The notes beneath the pieces are model-generated. The model had not been told where the DNA came from. It did not search any database and worked only from the letters and a program-made list of their open reading frames with translations. A program made the position numbers and the translations under genes. A stretch of DNA of 64,000 bases from Paenibacillus sp. L3-i20 (GTDB taxonomy: Bacteria; Bacillota; Bacilli; Paenibacillales; Paenibacillaceae), in assembly GCF_022180385.2 (NCBI RefSeq), contig NZ_BQME02000002.1, forward strand, positions 434,001-498,000, written 5' to 3'. This document shows, in pieces, positions 8,094 through 17,589 of this stretch. Each line of letters opens with the position of its first letter. Positions within the stretch are counted from its first letter, which is position 1.

Positions 8094-9095
8094 TTGGTTG
8101 ATGTATTATCGCAGAACGAAATTGACGCCCTGCTCGCAGCATTAGACTCTGGTGAGATGGATGCAGAAGATTTAAAAAAGGAAGAGATATCGCGTAAGGT
8201 AAGTGTGTATGACTTCAAGCGTGCAGTTCGTTTCTCGAAGGATCATATTCGAAGTTTAACTCGCATTCACGAAAACTTCGCGCGATATTTAACAACCTAT
8301 TTCTCAGCGCAACTTCGTACTTTTGTTCAAATCAATGTCGTCGATGTAGAACAACTGCCGTATGACGAGTTCATACGTTCAATTCCCAAAATGACGATAT
8401 TAAACATTTTTGAGGCAGAACCGTTAGAAGGCCGGATGGTGCTTGAAGTACATCCTAACGTTGCTTATGCCATGTTAGATCGCATGTTGGGCGGACAAGG
8501 TGTTGCTCCTTCGAAAATTAATAACCTGACAGAAATCGAAACGACCGTTATGGAACGTATATTTGCTAGAACTTTTGATAGCTTGCAAGAAGCGTGGAAG
8601 ACGATCATTGATATTTCGCCTAGACTAGAAGCGCTTGAGACGAATCCGCAGTTTATGCAGATCGTATCACCGAATGAAACGATAGCGCTAATATCCTTCA
8701 GCACAAAAATTGGAGATACAACAGGTATGATCAACTTATGTATCCCGCATGTCGTGCTGGAACCGATTATGCCAAGATTGTCCGTCCATCACTGGTTTGT
8801 TTCACAGAAGAAGGAACGTATTCCCGAAGAGGTTGAAATTCTGGAACAGCGCGTCAATAAAGCAAGGCTGCCTATCGTTGCCGAGCTAGGTGAAACTTCC
8901 ATTACGATCAGTGAGTTTCTATCCTTGAGCGCAGGCGATGTTCTTACACTGAATAAGCCAGTAGATGAAGGACTGAAAATAAAAGTTGGAGAAAAGCTTA
9001 AGTTCATTGGTAGCCCGGGCTCTGTTAGAGACAAGCTTGCTATACAGGTGGACGAGATTGTAACCGAAGGAGCGGAAGAAGATTATGATGAGTAA
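8094..9095 (+). CDS. fliM: Flagellar motor switch protein FliM
   Basis: FliM (333 aa) forms the C-ring middle and binds phospho-CheY. The N-terminal CheY-binding peptide reads LSQNEIDALLAAL. The CheC-like middle domain (about 45-230) includes YDEFIRSIPKMTILNIFE, and the C-terminal SpoA/FliN-like domain contains LGETSITISEFLSLSAGDVL. The start is TTG 8094: the AAGGAGGTG at 8079-8087 is its ribosome binding site, and an in-frame GTG at 8085 lies inside that site. Its end overlaps fliY by 11 bases. Confidence 0.96.
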   Translation: MVDVLSQNEIDALLAALDSGEMDAEDLKKEEISRKVSVYDFKRAVRFSKDHIRSLTRIHENFARYLTTYFSAQLRTFVQINVVDVEQLPYDEFIRSIPKMTILNIFEAEPLEGRMVLEVHPNVAYAMLDRMLGGQGVAPSKINNLTEIETTVMERIFARTFDSLQEAWKTIIDISPRLEALETNPQFMQIVSPNETIALISFSTKIGDTTGMINLCIPHVVLEPIMPRLSVHHWFVSQKKERIPEEVEILEQRVNKARLPIVAELGETSITISEFLSLSAGDVLTLNKPVDEGLKIKVGEKLKFIGSPGSVRDKLAIQVDEIVTEGAEEDYDE

Positions 9096-10317
9096 AGACT
9101 ATTTGTCACAGGAGGAAATTGATGCGTTGCTTCGTCAGTCCTCCAATGAGATAGATGAGGTCCAACAACCAGCAAATGAGGTTCAACTGTCTGATTTTTT
9201 ATCTTCCATAGAACAAGATGCTCTTGGTGAGATTGGAAACATTACATTCGGAAGCGCGGCAACTGCATTATCGACATTGCTGGGCAAAAAGGTAGATATT
9301 ACAACGCCGCAAGTAACGCTTGTACGACGTGATGAACTTGCTGATATTTTCCCTAAGCCGCATGTAGCAGTTAGCGTTCAATATGTAGATGGTTTCGAAG
9401 GAATCAATTCCCTCGTCATCCGAACAAAAGATGCGCAAATTATTGCAGATTTGATGCTTGGCGGCGAAGGTGATGTCACTCTGGAAGAACTGAATGAGAT
9501 ACATATCAGTGCTGTACAAGAAGCGATGAATCAGATGATGGGCTCATCAGCAACGTCTATGTCTACTATTTTTAATAGATTCGTAAACATTTCACCACCA
9601 GGAATTGATATTTTGGATGTGAATAATGGCGACGGTATGGGGCATTTACCACCGGTTGACGTATTTATTAAAATATCTTTCCATTTAACGATTGGTGATC
9701 TAATAGACTCAACCATCATGCAGTTGTTGCCTGTCTCCTTTGCGAAACAAATGGTATCGACTCTAATGGGCGAAAGTGGAATGGATGATGTGTCTGCTCC
9801 TGTACAGCAAACACATGCAGTAGCAGAGCAGCAAGCGGCTGTGCAACAATCAGCTGCAACAATAGCTCCTCCTCCACAAATGCCGACGCAAATGTATTCA
9901 CAACCGCCAATGGGACATGGATCTCCAGCGGCATCGTTTGACCAACATATGGGGCATCCAGCACAAGGAGGATTCTCACAAAATGTCAATCGAAACGTAA
10001 ATGTTCAACCGGTCCAATTTGCTAATTTCAACAATGCTCCAGAAGTGGTTACAGAAGGTACTAATCTCAATTTATTACTCGACATACCGCTTAAGGTCAC
10101 TGTAGAATTAGGGAGGACCCAGAAGCAAATCAAAGATATTCTTGAGCTTTCGCAAGGTTCGATCATTGAGCTGGACAAGCTCGCAGGCGAACCGGTAGAC
10201 ATTCTGGTCAACAATAAACTTATTGCCAAAGGCGAGGTTGTTGTTATAGATGAGAACTTCGGTGTACGCGTCACAGATATCGTAAGTCAATGGGACCGCA
10301 TTCAAAAATTACAATAA
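9085..10317 (+). CDS. fliY: Flagellar motor switch phosphatase FliY
   Basis: FliY (410 aa) is the C-ring protein of Bacillus-type motors: it dephosphorylates CheY-P at the switch and replaces FliN. It has a FliM-like CheY-binding peptide (LSQEEIDALL, about residues 6-15), a CheC-like domain with two phosphatase motifs of the form D/S-xxx-E-xx-N (DALGEIGN and SAVQEAMN), a Gln/Pro/Met-rich linker (about 230-310), and a C-terminal FliN/SpoA domain containing LSQGSIIELDKLAGEPVDI. Both Glu/Asn pairs are intact. ATG 9085 and ATG 9088 are adjacent alternatives. Confidence 0.96.
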   Translation: MMSKDYLSQEEIDALLRQSSNEIDEVQQPANEVQLSDFLSSIEQDALGEIGNITFGSAATALSTLLGKKVDITTPQVTLVRRDELADIFPKPHVAVSVQYVDGFEGINSLVIRTKDAQIIADLMLGGEGDVTLEELNEIHISAVQEAMNQMMGSSATSMSTIFNRFVNISPPGIDILDVNNGDGMGHLPPVDVFIKISFHLTIGDLIDSTIMQLLPVSFAKQMVSTLMGESGMDDVSAPVQQTHAVAEQQAAVQQSAATIAPPPQMPTQMYSQPPMGHGSPAASFDQHMGHPAQGGFSQNVNRNVNVQPVQFANFNNAPEVVTEGTNLNLLLDIPLKVTVELGRTQKQIKDILELSQGSIIELDKLAGEPVDILVNNKLIAKGEVVVIDENFGVRVTDIVSQWDRIQKLQ

Positions 10318-10337
10318 CATCCTAGGAGGAAATGATG

Positions 10338-10700
10338 ATGGCAAACCGCATTCTGATTGTAGATGACGCAGCTTTTATGCGTATGATGATACGCGATATT
10401 TTATCAAAGAACGGATATGAAGTAGTAGGTGAAGCACAAGATGGTGCTCAAGCAATAGAGAGATTTAAAGAGCTTAAGCCTGACCTTATTACGATGGACA
10501 TTACAATGCCTGAGATGGATGGCATTTCGGCACTGAAAGAAATTAAAAAAATTGATGCAAATGCTAAAGTTATTATGTGCTCTGCTATGGGTCAACAAGC
10601 GATGGTAATTGACGCTATTCAAGCGGGTGCAAAAGACTTTATCGTAAAGCCATTCCAAGCAGATCGTGTTATTGAAGCGATCAAGAAGACTCTTGGATAG
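10338..10700 (+). CDS. cheY: Chemotaxis response regulator CheY
   Basis: CheY (120 aa) is a single receiver domain phosphorylated by CheA. In Bacillus CheY-P promotes counter-clockwise rotation by binding FliM/FliY. The acidic pair D9-D10, phospho-acceptor D54 (in ITMDITMPEMDG), and K104 in the KPF motif are all present. Three in-frame ATGs occur in a row (10332, 10335, 10338); the third has AGGAGGA (10324-10330) at 7 bases spacing and gives the usual MANRILIVDD start. It follows fliY, as in B. subtilis. Confidence 0.96.
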   Translation: MANRILIVDDAAFMRMMIRDILSKNGYEVVGEAQDGAQAIERFKELKPDLITMDITMPEMDGISALKEIKKIDANAKVIMCSAMGQQAMVIDAIQAGAKDFIVKPFQADRVIEAIKKTLG

Positions 10701-10712
10701 TCGATATCTGCT

Positions 10713-11360
10713 ATGAGTAGATCAAGCGTACGAATGATGTTATTAACTGCTACTGGGTTTGGAGTTATGCCGATTGTTGCTGCTGCTGATCCCAGCGGCA
10801 GCGCTATTATCAACGATGAGAAGCCCATTCCAATCTCGAACACAAATCCGGGTGAATTATTAGGAAATATGGTATGGGTTATGGTGGCGCTCGCAATCGT
10901 CATCGTACTTATACTGTATGTAATCAAATGGCTCTCCAAACGTAATCAACTTTGGGGTGTTAATCGCTCGATGCGTTCGCTTGGAGGTATTTCTTTAGGT
11001 CAGAATAGTTCCTTACAGGTTGTAGAAATAGCTGATCGCATTTATATCGTAGGTGTCGGTCAAACGATCACATTACTCGATAAGCTCGATAACCCTGACG
11101 ATGTTGAAGCGGTATTAGCTTCGCTCGATCGTCAACCAGAAAACGTATGGAATGCCAAGGATTTAACTGGTTTGATTAAGAAGTGGCGCAATCGAACCAA
11201 TACACAAACGGAGACAAGCAGCGAACAGTGGAATAGCCCCTCATCCTTTCAGCAAATGCTTGATAGCAAGCTGAGCAAAGGGGCAGACCGTAAGAAGCAG
11301 CTTGAATCTTTACTCCAAGATCATACTAAGAATGAACGGTTGATGGATGATGAGAAATAA
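10713..11360 (+). CDS. fliO: Flagellar biosynthesis protein FliO (FliZ)
   Basis: The 215-residue protein has a hydrophobic N-terminal signal-like region ending near VAAAD, a transmembrane helix near residues 50-72 (MVWVMVALAIVIVLILYVIK), and a cytoplasmic domain with the family block GGISLGQNSSLQVVEI and VGVGQTITLL. FliO scaffolds assembly of the FliP5Q4R1 export gate. It lies directly before fliP, as expected. There is no strong ribosome binding site before ATG 10713, so the start is less certain; overlap with fliP suggests coupling. Confidence 0.9.
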   Translation: MSRSSVRMMLLTATGFGVMPIVAAADPSGSAIINDEKPIPISNTNPGELLGNMVWVMVALAIVIVLILYVIKWLSKRNQLWGVNRSMRSLGGISLGQNSSLQVVEIADRIYIVGVGQTITLLDKLDNPDDVEAVLASLDRQPENVWNAKDLTGLIKKWRNRTNTQTETSSEQWNSPSSFQQMLDSKLSKGADRKKQLESLLQDHTKNERLMDDEK

Positions 11361-12111
11361 GAAGTGGCTTTCCTTTTTCGCTGTATTGCTGCTATCCATA
11401 CTGCTTCATACGCAAGCATTTGCCGAACCCTTACCCGATATTTCAATTAATATAGGTGATAGTGGGGGAGAGGGAGAAAAGCCTGGAACAAGCGCCTTGT
11501 CTCTATTGCTGTTAATAACAGTTTTAAGTATAGCACCGGCGATATTGGTGTTAATGACAAGTTTTACCCGAATCGTTATCGTGCTTGGGTTTGTAAGAAC
11601 ATCACTAGGAACACAGATGATGCCGCCTAACCAGGTGCTAATAGGTCTTGCACTATTTCTTACATTGTTTATTATGGCACCAACCTTTAGTCAAGTGAAC
11701 GAAGTTGCTTTGCAGCCCTATATAAAGGGTGAATTATCGCAAACAGAGGCTTTTGAGAAGGCAGCAGTTCCAATGAAAAAGTTTATGTTTTCTCATACGA
11801 GGGAAAAAGATCTATTATTGTTTATGAATTACACGAAAACGGAAAAACCTTCTTCATATGAAGATATCCCGCTAACCGTGCTCATTCCCGCCTATGCGAT
11901 TAGTGAGCTTAAGACGGCATTTCAGATGGGCTTTATGATCTTCATTCCTTTCTTGGTCATTGACATGATTGTATCGAGTACGTTGATGGCGATGGGGATG
12001 ATGATGCTACCGCCGATCATGATTTCGTTGCCATTTAAGTTACTCCTATTCGTTTTAGTGGATGGATGGTATTTAATAGTAAAGTCATTGCTGCTAAGTT
12101 TCAGCACATGA
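11347..12111 (+). CDS. fliP: Flagellar type III export gate protein FliP
   Basis: FliP (254 aa) forms the main export channel with FliQ and FliR. It has a cleavable signal-like N-terminus ending at TQAFA, then four hydrophobic helices. Family signatures are TSFTRIVIVLGFVRTSLGTQ and the C-terminal FIPFLVIDMIVSSTLMAMGM. ATG 11347 overlaps fliO by 14 bases; a second ATG follows at 11350. The run fliO-P-Q-R-flhB-flhA is complete. Confidence 0.97.
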   Translation: MMRNKKWLSFFAVLLLSILLHTQAFAEPLPDISINIGDSGGEGEKPGTSALSLLLLITVLSIAPAILVLMTSFTRIVIVLGFVRTSLGTQMMPPNQVLIGLALFLTLFIMAPTFSQVNEVALQPYIKGELSQTEAFEKAAVPMKKFMFSHTREKDLLLFMNYTKTEKPSSYEDIPLTVLIPAYAISELKTAFQMGFMIFIPFLVIDMIVSSTLMAMGMMMLPPIMISLPFKLLLFVLVDGWYLIVKSLLLSFST

Positions 12112-12132
12112 TGATAGCAGGAGGTAACGAGG

Positions 12133-12402
12133 ATGAGTGCTGATTTTGTCATCGGAATAGCCGGCGAAGCTATCTATGTAGTATTAAAAGCTAGTGCCCC
12201 GATGCTCGTTCTTGCTCTGGTAGTTGGTTTAATAATAAGTGTATTTCAAGCGACAACTCAGATTCAGGAGCAGACGCTAGCTTTTGTGCCGAAGATTGTA
12301 GCAGTTTTTTTATCAATTATTGTTTTTGGACCATGGATTCTAAATACGGTTGTCGACTTCACCTACAATCTGCTGAACAATCTTCATAATTATATCGGTT
12401 AG
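12133..12402 (+). CDS. fliQ: Flagellar type III export gate protein FliQ
   Basis: FliQ (89 aa) is a two-helix membrane protein of the export gate. The first helix (about 17-40, PMLVLALVVGLIISVFQATT) is followed by the conserved QIQEQTLAFVPKI and a second helix (about 55-75). AGGAGG precedes ATG 12133. It lies between fliP and fliR. Confidence 0.96.
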   Translation: MSADFVIGIAGEAIYVVLKASAPMLVLALVVGLIISVFQATTQIQEQTLAFVPKIVAVFLSIIVFGPWILNTVVDFTYNLLNNLHNYIG

Positions 12403-12413
12403 GTTGTGAGCAG

Positions 12414-13208
12414 ATGGATGCAATCGTACAAGGTTTTCCTATTTTTTTGCTTATCTTTTGTCGAATAACTGCGTTTTTCGTCGTAGCACCTGTTTTTTCG
12501 TCACAAGGCGTGCCGGGTACGTTCAAAATTGGTCTCGGCTTCTTTATTTCATTTATTGTATTTCTCACCTATGGAATAGGCCAGACAATGGTAACAGATG
12601 TGACGTATTTGATAGTCGTTCTGAGAGAAGTAATGATAGGACTCACAATAGGATTTGTAGTTTACTTGTTTTTTGCAGTTGTACAGACAGCAGGTTCACT
12701 TATGGATCTTCAGATCGGATTTGCGATGGCGAATGTAGTTGATCCTCATACTGGAGCCTCCGCGGCACTAATAGGAAATTTCAAATACATGTTAATGCTT
12801 GTCGTGTTTCTGAGCATGAATGGACATCATTATATGTTGACCGCTTTGATGGACAGCTACCAATGGATACCTTTGTCAAACGATTTCTTCAGTCGAATAA
12901 TGAGCGGGGGAGTAACTGATTTCCTAACTAGGACGGTAAGCAATACGTTTCTTCTAGCTCTACAGGTTGCTGCTCCTTTAGTTGTAGCGATGTTTCTGAC
13001 TGATTTAGGACTTGGTTTCCTGACGAAGACGGCTCCTCAGTTTAACGTTTTTGTAATTGGTATACCGCTAAAAATATTAATCGGTCTGTTTTTACTCATT
13101 CTACTTTTGCCAGGTATGGCAATGTTGTTTGATAAACTGTTTTCCATTATGTTTGAGTCCTTGGAGCAGTTGTTTGGAGTCGTACAGGGACCGCCTGAAG
13201 GGCAATAG
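12414..13208 (+). CDS. fliR: Flagellar type III export gate protein FliR
   Basis: FliR (264 aa) completes the FliP/Q/R gate. It is strongly hydrophobic with about six membrane helices. Family features are the N-terminal FCRITAFFVVAPVF, the block LDLQIGFAMANVVDP-like segment (MDLQIGFAMANVVDPHTG) and APQFNVFVIGIPLKI near the C-terminus. It starts 11 bases after fliQ and is followed by flhB, into which FliR is known to be fused in some bacteria; here they are separate genes. Confidence 0.96.
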   Translation: MDAIVQGFPIFLLIFCRITAFFVVAPVFSSQGVPGTFKIGLGFFISFIVFLTYGIGQTMVTDVTYLIVVLREVMIGLTIGFVVYLFFAVVQTAGSLMDLQIGFAMANVVDPHTGASAALIGNFKYMLMLVVFLSMNGHHYMLTALMDSYQWIPLSNDFFSRIMSGGVTDFLTRTVSNTFLLALQVAAPLVVAMFLTDLGLGFLTKTAPQFNVFVIGIPLKILIGLFLLILLLPGMAMLFDKLFSIMFESLEQLFGVVQGPPEGQ

Positions 13209-13220
13209 GAGGCTGTTTTC

Positions 13221-14318
13221 GTGCGTACGTATCGCTTTGAGCTAGATTTGCAGCTGTTCAATCAGGAGAAGACAGAAAAAGCGACTCCTAAAAAACGTGA
13301 AGATTCAAGAAAAAAGGGGCAAGTCGCCAAATCGCAAGATTTGGCTGGCTCAGTAATATTGTTATTTGTTTTTGCCTCTTTTAGCATGTTAGGAGATTTT
13401 TATAAAAAACGAATAAATGGTATGTTCGGCGGTTTGTTTCATGATTGGCTTACAATGGAGCTTACAGCAGGGAATGTAATGGAATTGTTCGTTAACATTA
13501 CAATAGAAATGCTGATCATGCTGACACCTATTTTCGCAATTATTATGATTGTTGGTGTCATAGGAAATGTCATTCAATTCGGCTTTTTATTAACAGGCGA
13601 GCCGCTTAAGATGCAATTGAATAAGTTGAACCCAATCGAGGGGTTCAAACGAATATTTTCAATGAGAAGTTTAGCAGAGTTTTTTAAAAGTATTTTGAAA
13701 GTTACCATTATCGCCATTTTAGTTTATATTGCACTCATTCGTGAATGGAAGAACATACTTGTTCTTTCTAGTCAGCCGATTGAAGCAATCTTTGCCTTTA
13801 CAGCTGACTTAACAGTAAGTTTAGGAATAGAGATTGGGGCAGTACTGACCGTCCTTGCTTTTCTAGACTTTCTTTATCAGAAGTATGAACATGAAAAAAG
13901 TATAAGGATGTCCAAGCAAGATATAAAGGATGAATATAAAAAATCAGATGGTGATCCCATCATCAAGGGACGTATCCGTGAGCGTCAACGGAAAATGGCT
14001 CTGCAACGGATGATGCAGGATGTCCCGAAGGCCGATGTCGTCATTACGAACCCAACACACTTTGCCATAGCGCTTAAATATGACGCTTCGAAGATGGAGG
14101 CACCAACCATTTTGGCAAAAGGAATGGATCATGTAGCTTTGCGAATTAGGGAAGTTGCAAAGGAAAACGGCGTCTTAACGATGGAAAACAAGCCGCTTGC
14201 CAGAGCGCTTTATGAGCGAGCCGAGATCGGAGATGTAATACCGGGGGACTTGTTCCAAGCTGTGGCGGAAGTGTTGGCATATGTATATAAGATGAAAGGA
14301 CGCACTAAAAGGTCCTAA
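13221..14318 (+). CDS. flhB: Flagellar export switch protein FlhB
   Basis: FlhB (365 aa) controls export specificity by self-cleavage. The basic N-terminus (EKTEKATPKKREDSRKKGQV) is followed by four membrane helices and a cytoplasmic domain. The autocleavage motif NPTH is intact at residues 277-280 in the context VVITNPTHFAIALKY. The start is GTG 13221 with AGGAGG upstream. FliK, encoded upstream, interacts with this cytoplasmic domain to end hook growth. Confidence 0.97.
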   Translation: MRTYRFELDLQLFNQEKTEKATPKKREDSRKKGQVAKSQDLAGSVILLFVFASFSMLGDFYKKRINGMFGGLFHDWLTMELTAGNVMELFVNITIEMLIMLTPIFAIIMIVGVIGNVIQFGFLLTGEPLKMQLNKLNPIEGFKRIFSMRSLAEFFKSILKVTIIAILVYIALIREWKNILVLSSQPIEAIFAFTADLTVSLGIEIGAVLTVLAFLDFLYQKYEHEKSIRMSKQDIKDEYKKSDGDPIIKGRIRERQRKMALQRMMQDVPKADVVITNPTHFAIALKYDASKMEAPTILAKGMDHVALRIREVAKENGVLTMENKPLARALYERAEIGDVIPGDLFQAVAEVLAYVYKMKGRTKRS

Positions 14319-14341
14319 ATTGTACGGGAGGAGGTAGCATC

Positions 14342-16372
14342 ATGAAAGCTAAGGATTTATTCATCATATTGGGTGTCATCGGAATCGTACTCATGATGAT
14401 TATCCCGATCCCAATCTTACTAATAGACATTCTTCTCATACTTAATATCTCTATCGCTTTAATGATATTGCTCGTTTCGATGAATACGAGGGAAGCGCTC
14501 GACTTTTCTATCTTTCCTACTTTATTGCTCATTACAACCTTATTCCGACTAGCACTAAGCGTATCGACGACTAGAAGTATTTTGCAGCATGCTGAAGCAG
14601 GAGAAGTTATTGCTACCTTCGGAAGTTGGGTAGGCGGAGGCAACGTAGCGATTGGATTTATCGTTTTCCTAATCCTCGTTGTTGTACAGTTTATCGTAAT
14701 TACGAAAGGTTCGGAGAGGGTTGCGGAAGTTGCAGCAAGATTTACACTCGATGCGATGCCTGGTAAACAAATGAGCATTGACGCAGACCTCAATTCCGGT
14801 CTTATTAATGAGTCCCAAGCGAGAGAACGCCGTTCCAAAATAGAACGAGAAGCAGATTTCTACGGTTCGATGGACGGTGCGAGCAAATTTGTTAAAGGTG
14901 ATGCGATTGCAACAATTATCATTTTGATCATTAACTTGATCGGTGGATTTATTGTTGGTATGGCTATGCATGGTATGGGATTTGGAGAATCGCTAGAGAC
15001 GTTCTCAATTTTGACGATCGGTGACGGTTTGGTTGCACAAATTCCAGCATTGCTCATCTCTACTGCTGCAGGTTTAATTGTTACTAGAGCAGCATCAAAA
15101 GGCAATCTATCAGAGGATATAACGTCGCAGCTATTCAGATATCCGAAGATGCTTTATGTTGCAGCAGGTACGATAGGTGTTCTTGGACTAACACCTATTG
15201 GGATACTTAGTACTTGGCCATTTGCCATTATTATGGCAGTTGGAGCATGGAGTATGCAGAAGCAGATTGATAAAAAACAAGAACAAGATGAACTGCTTGT
15301 TGAGGAACAACAGATTGAAGAAGTTCGCAGTCCTGAGAGTGTTATTAGTCTACTGCAAGTAGATCCGATAGAGTTCGAGTTTGGTTACGGATTAATTCCA
15401 CTTGCAGATACGCAGCAAGGCGGTGACTTACTAGATCGAATCATAATGATTAGGCGGCAATGTGCACTTGAGCTTGGATTAGTTGTTCCGGTTATTCGAA
15501 TTAGAGATAATATCCAGCTTAAACCTAATGAATATGTCATTAAAATTAAAGGGAATACGGTTGCTCGTGGAGATTTGCTGCTTAATCACTATTTGGCAAT
15601 GAGCCCAGGATTCGAGGATGACACCGTAATCGGTATTGAAACGACTGAACCAGCATTTGGATTACCTGCAATTTGGGTTGACGAAGCGATGAAGGAAAGA
15701 GCTGAGTTATCCGGTTACACAGTAGTAGATCCGCCTTCTGTAGTTGCTACACATTTAACTGAGATTATTAAACGTCACGCGCATGAACTGATTGGACGTC
15801 AAGAAACGAAGATGCTGGTTGAAAATGTGAAAGAGTCATTCCCTGCATTAGTGGACGAGCTAATACCTTCGATATTGACAATAGGTGACGTACAAAAAGT
15901 ACTTGCCAAACTATTGAAGGAAAAAGTGTCCATTCGAGATTTAGTTACGATATTCGAATCTCTTGCGGATCAAGGTCATTATACAAAAGATGCAGACATA
16001 TTGACCGAGTATGTAAGACAATCGCTATCAAGACAAATTACACAGCAATTTACTCCTAGTGGAGATACACTTCGCGTTATTACAGTTGGTCCACAATTGG
16101 AAAAGAGAATTGCAGAATCTGTTCAACAGACTGATCAAGGAAGTTATATTGCTCTTGACCCAGTGTCAACACAGCAGATTTATCAGAAGTTGAACGAGCA
16201 AGTGAGTAGACAAATACAATCTGGACAGCAGCCAATCGTGTTAACGTCTCCTACTATTCGGATGTATTTGAGACAAATCATTGAGCGAACGATGCAAGAT
16301 GTGCCTGTATTATCCTATAGCGAGCTTGAACCGAATATTGAAGTCCAAAGTGTCGGGGTGGTGAATTTATGA
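14342..16372 (+). CDS. flhA: Flagellar export protein FlhA
   Basis: FlhA (676 aa) forms the nonameric proton-driven export gate ring that also docks chaperones. The N-terminal half has about eight membrane helices with the FHIPEP signature region (LDAMPGKQMSIDADLNSGLI) and RERRSKIEREADFYGSMDGA. The C-terminal half (about 340-676) is the cytoplasmic docking domain, containing the HLTEIIKRHAHELIGRQET block. GGGAGGAGG precedes ATG 14342. The stop overlaps flhF (ATGA). Confidence 0.98.
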   Translation: MKAKDLFIILGVIGIVLMMIIPIPILLIDILLILNISIALMILLVSMNTREALDFSIFPTLLLITTLFRLALSVSTTRSILQHAEAGEVIATFGSWVGGGNVAIGFIVFLILVVVQFIVITKGSERVAEVAARFTLDAMPGKQMSIDADLNSGLINESQARERRSKIEREADFYGSMDGASKFVKGDAIATIIILIINLIGGFIVGMAMHGMGFGESLETFSILTIGDGLVAQIPALLISTAAGLIVTRAASKGNLSEDITSQLFRYPKMLYVAAGTIGVLGLTPIGILSTWPFAIIMAVGAWSMQKQIDKKQEQDELLVEEQQIEEVRSPESVISLLQVDPIEFEFGYGLIPLADTQQGGDLLDRIIMIRRQCALELGLVVPVIRIRDNIQLKPNEYVIKIKGNTVARGDLLLNHYLAMSPGFEDDTVIGIETTEPAFGLPAIWVDEAMKERAELSGYTVVDPPSVVATHLTEIIKRHAHELIGRQETKMLVENVKESFPALVDELIPSILTIGDVQKVLAKLLKEKVSIRDLVTIFESLADQGHYTKDADILTEYVRQSLSRQITQQFTPSGDTLRVITVGPQLEKRIAESVQQTDQGSYIALDPVSTQQIYQKLNEQVSRQIQSGQQPIVLTSPTIRMYLRQIIERTMQDVPVLSYSELEPNIEVQSVGVVNL

Positions 16373-17589
16373 GAGTAAAACGTTACGTTGTAAATGCACT
16401 GCCAGAGGCCGTTACCATGATTAGGACAGAGTTAGGTAAAGACGCCGTCATCTTGGAGTCGAAAGAAATTCGGGTCGGGGGCTTTATGGGCATGTTCGGT
16501 AAGAAGAAGATGGAGGTTATCGCAGCTGTCGAAACCGGTGCCCAGAGGAATACAGAAACATCGCAGCGCAAACCTAGCGCAGAAGTAAATGCTGTTGTTG
16601 AACAAATTTTACAAACTGCACAACGTTCTTCTAACACTGCCGTTATGGAACCGCAGCAAGTATTACCGGTTATTACAACAGCGAGTAGTTCAGACAAGCG
16701 AGTAGAACGGGAACAGTTTATTATTGATGAAATTCGTGATTTAAGGGAATACATGGTTAAGCTTACAAGGCAGCAGAAGGATGCTAGCTTATTGTCTGAT
16801 TCTCTGCAAGCATTGAAAGAGCGGTTGCTCGGACAAGAGATGGAACAAGACTTGGTAGAGAAGTTAATTGATACGCTCTTGGAAGATCAGCGGCAAACCG
16901 AGCGAATATTTGAGCAAAATGAAGTTTGGCTGAATGCATCTCAAATAATCGAAAGCTGGCTGGAACCATACAGCAGAGCACAATTGAGCTCGGAGGCACG
17001 TGTACTTCATTTTGTAGGACCTACAGGAGTCGGGAAAACAACAACCATTGCCAAACTTGCTGCTGAGCAGACGATTAAGTTAGGTAAAAAAGTAGGTTTT
17101 ATTACATCAGATACGTATCGGATCGCAGCAGTAGATCAACTTAGAACATACGCTAATATTTTGAACGTACCGCTTGAAGTTGTTTTCTCTCCGATGGATC
17201 TGCCTAAAGCACATAAGCAACTTGAGGGACGAGATCTCATTTTAATGGACACAGCTGGACGTAACTTCAGAAGTGAACTCCATGTTTCCGAAGTGAATAG
17301 TCTTTTGCAAACGAATGAACCTAGCGAAACGATTCTTGTACTCAGTCTCACAGGCAAAACAACAGATATGAGTATTGTTGCGGAGAGGTTCAGTAAATTT
17401 GGTATAAACAAAGTGTTATTTACAAAGCTAGACGAAACAACAGTATATGGCGCCATCCTAAACCTGATTTTGAAATATGAGTTATACCCAACGCATATGG
17501 CAAGCGGGCAAAACGTACCTGATGATATTGAACGATTCCATGCAAAAAAATATGTGGAAATGTTATTAGGAGCAAGTGAACATGAATGA
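16369..17589 (+). CDS. flhF: Flagellar placement GTPase FlhF
   Basis: FlhF (406 aa) is the third SRP-type GTPase and sets position and number of flagella together with FlhG. It has a B domain of variable sequence, an N domain, and the NG GTPase core with P-loop GPTGVGKTT at about residues 217-225, the motif TSDTYRIAAVDQLRTYA and the G3 motif LMDTAGRN. G4 TKLDET is present. It overlaps flhA and is followed by flhG with an 8-base overlap, so the two partners are likely co-translated. Confidence 0.97.
   Translation: MRVKRYVVNALPEAVTMIRTELGKDAVILESKEIRVGGFMGMFGKKKMEVIAAVETGAQRNTETSQRKPSAEVNAVVEQILQTAQRSSNTAVMEPQQVLPVITTASSSDKRVEREQFIIDEIRDLREYMVKLTRQQKDASLLSDSLQALKERLLGQEMEQDLVEKLIDTLLEDQRQTERIFEQNEVWLNASQIIESWLEPYSRAQLSSEARVLHFVGPTGVGKTTTIAKLAAEQTIKLGKKVGFITSDTYRIAAVDQLRTYANILNVPLEVVFSPMDLPKAHKQLEGRDLILMDTAGRNFRSELHVSEVNSLLQTNEPSETILVLSLTGKTTDMSIVAERFSKFGINKVLFTKLDETTVYGAILNLILKYELYPTHMASGQNVPDDIERFHAKKYVEMLLGASEHE

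Noticed and set aside
7486-8142. 218-aa minus-strand ORF opposite swrD/fliL/fliM
   Set aside because: It is antisense to three well-recognised genes, Ser/Leu-rich in the manner of shadow frames, and without a ribosome binding site.
9531-9989. Cys-rich minus-strand ORF opposite fliY (152 aa)
   Set aside because: It is antisense to the Gln/Ala-rich linker of FliY; the Cys content arises from complementing gca/caa codons. No start site or family match is apparent.
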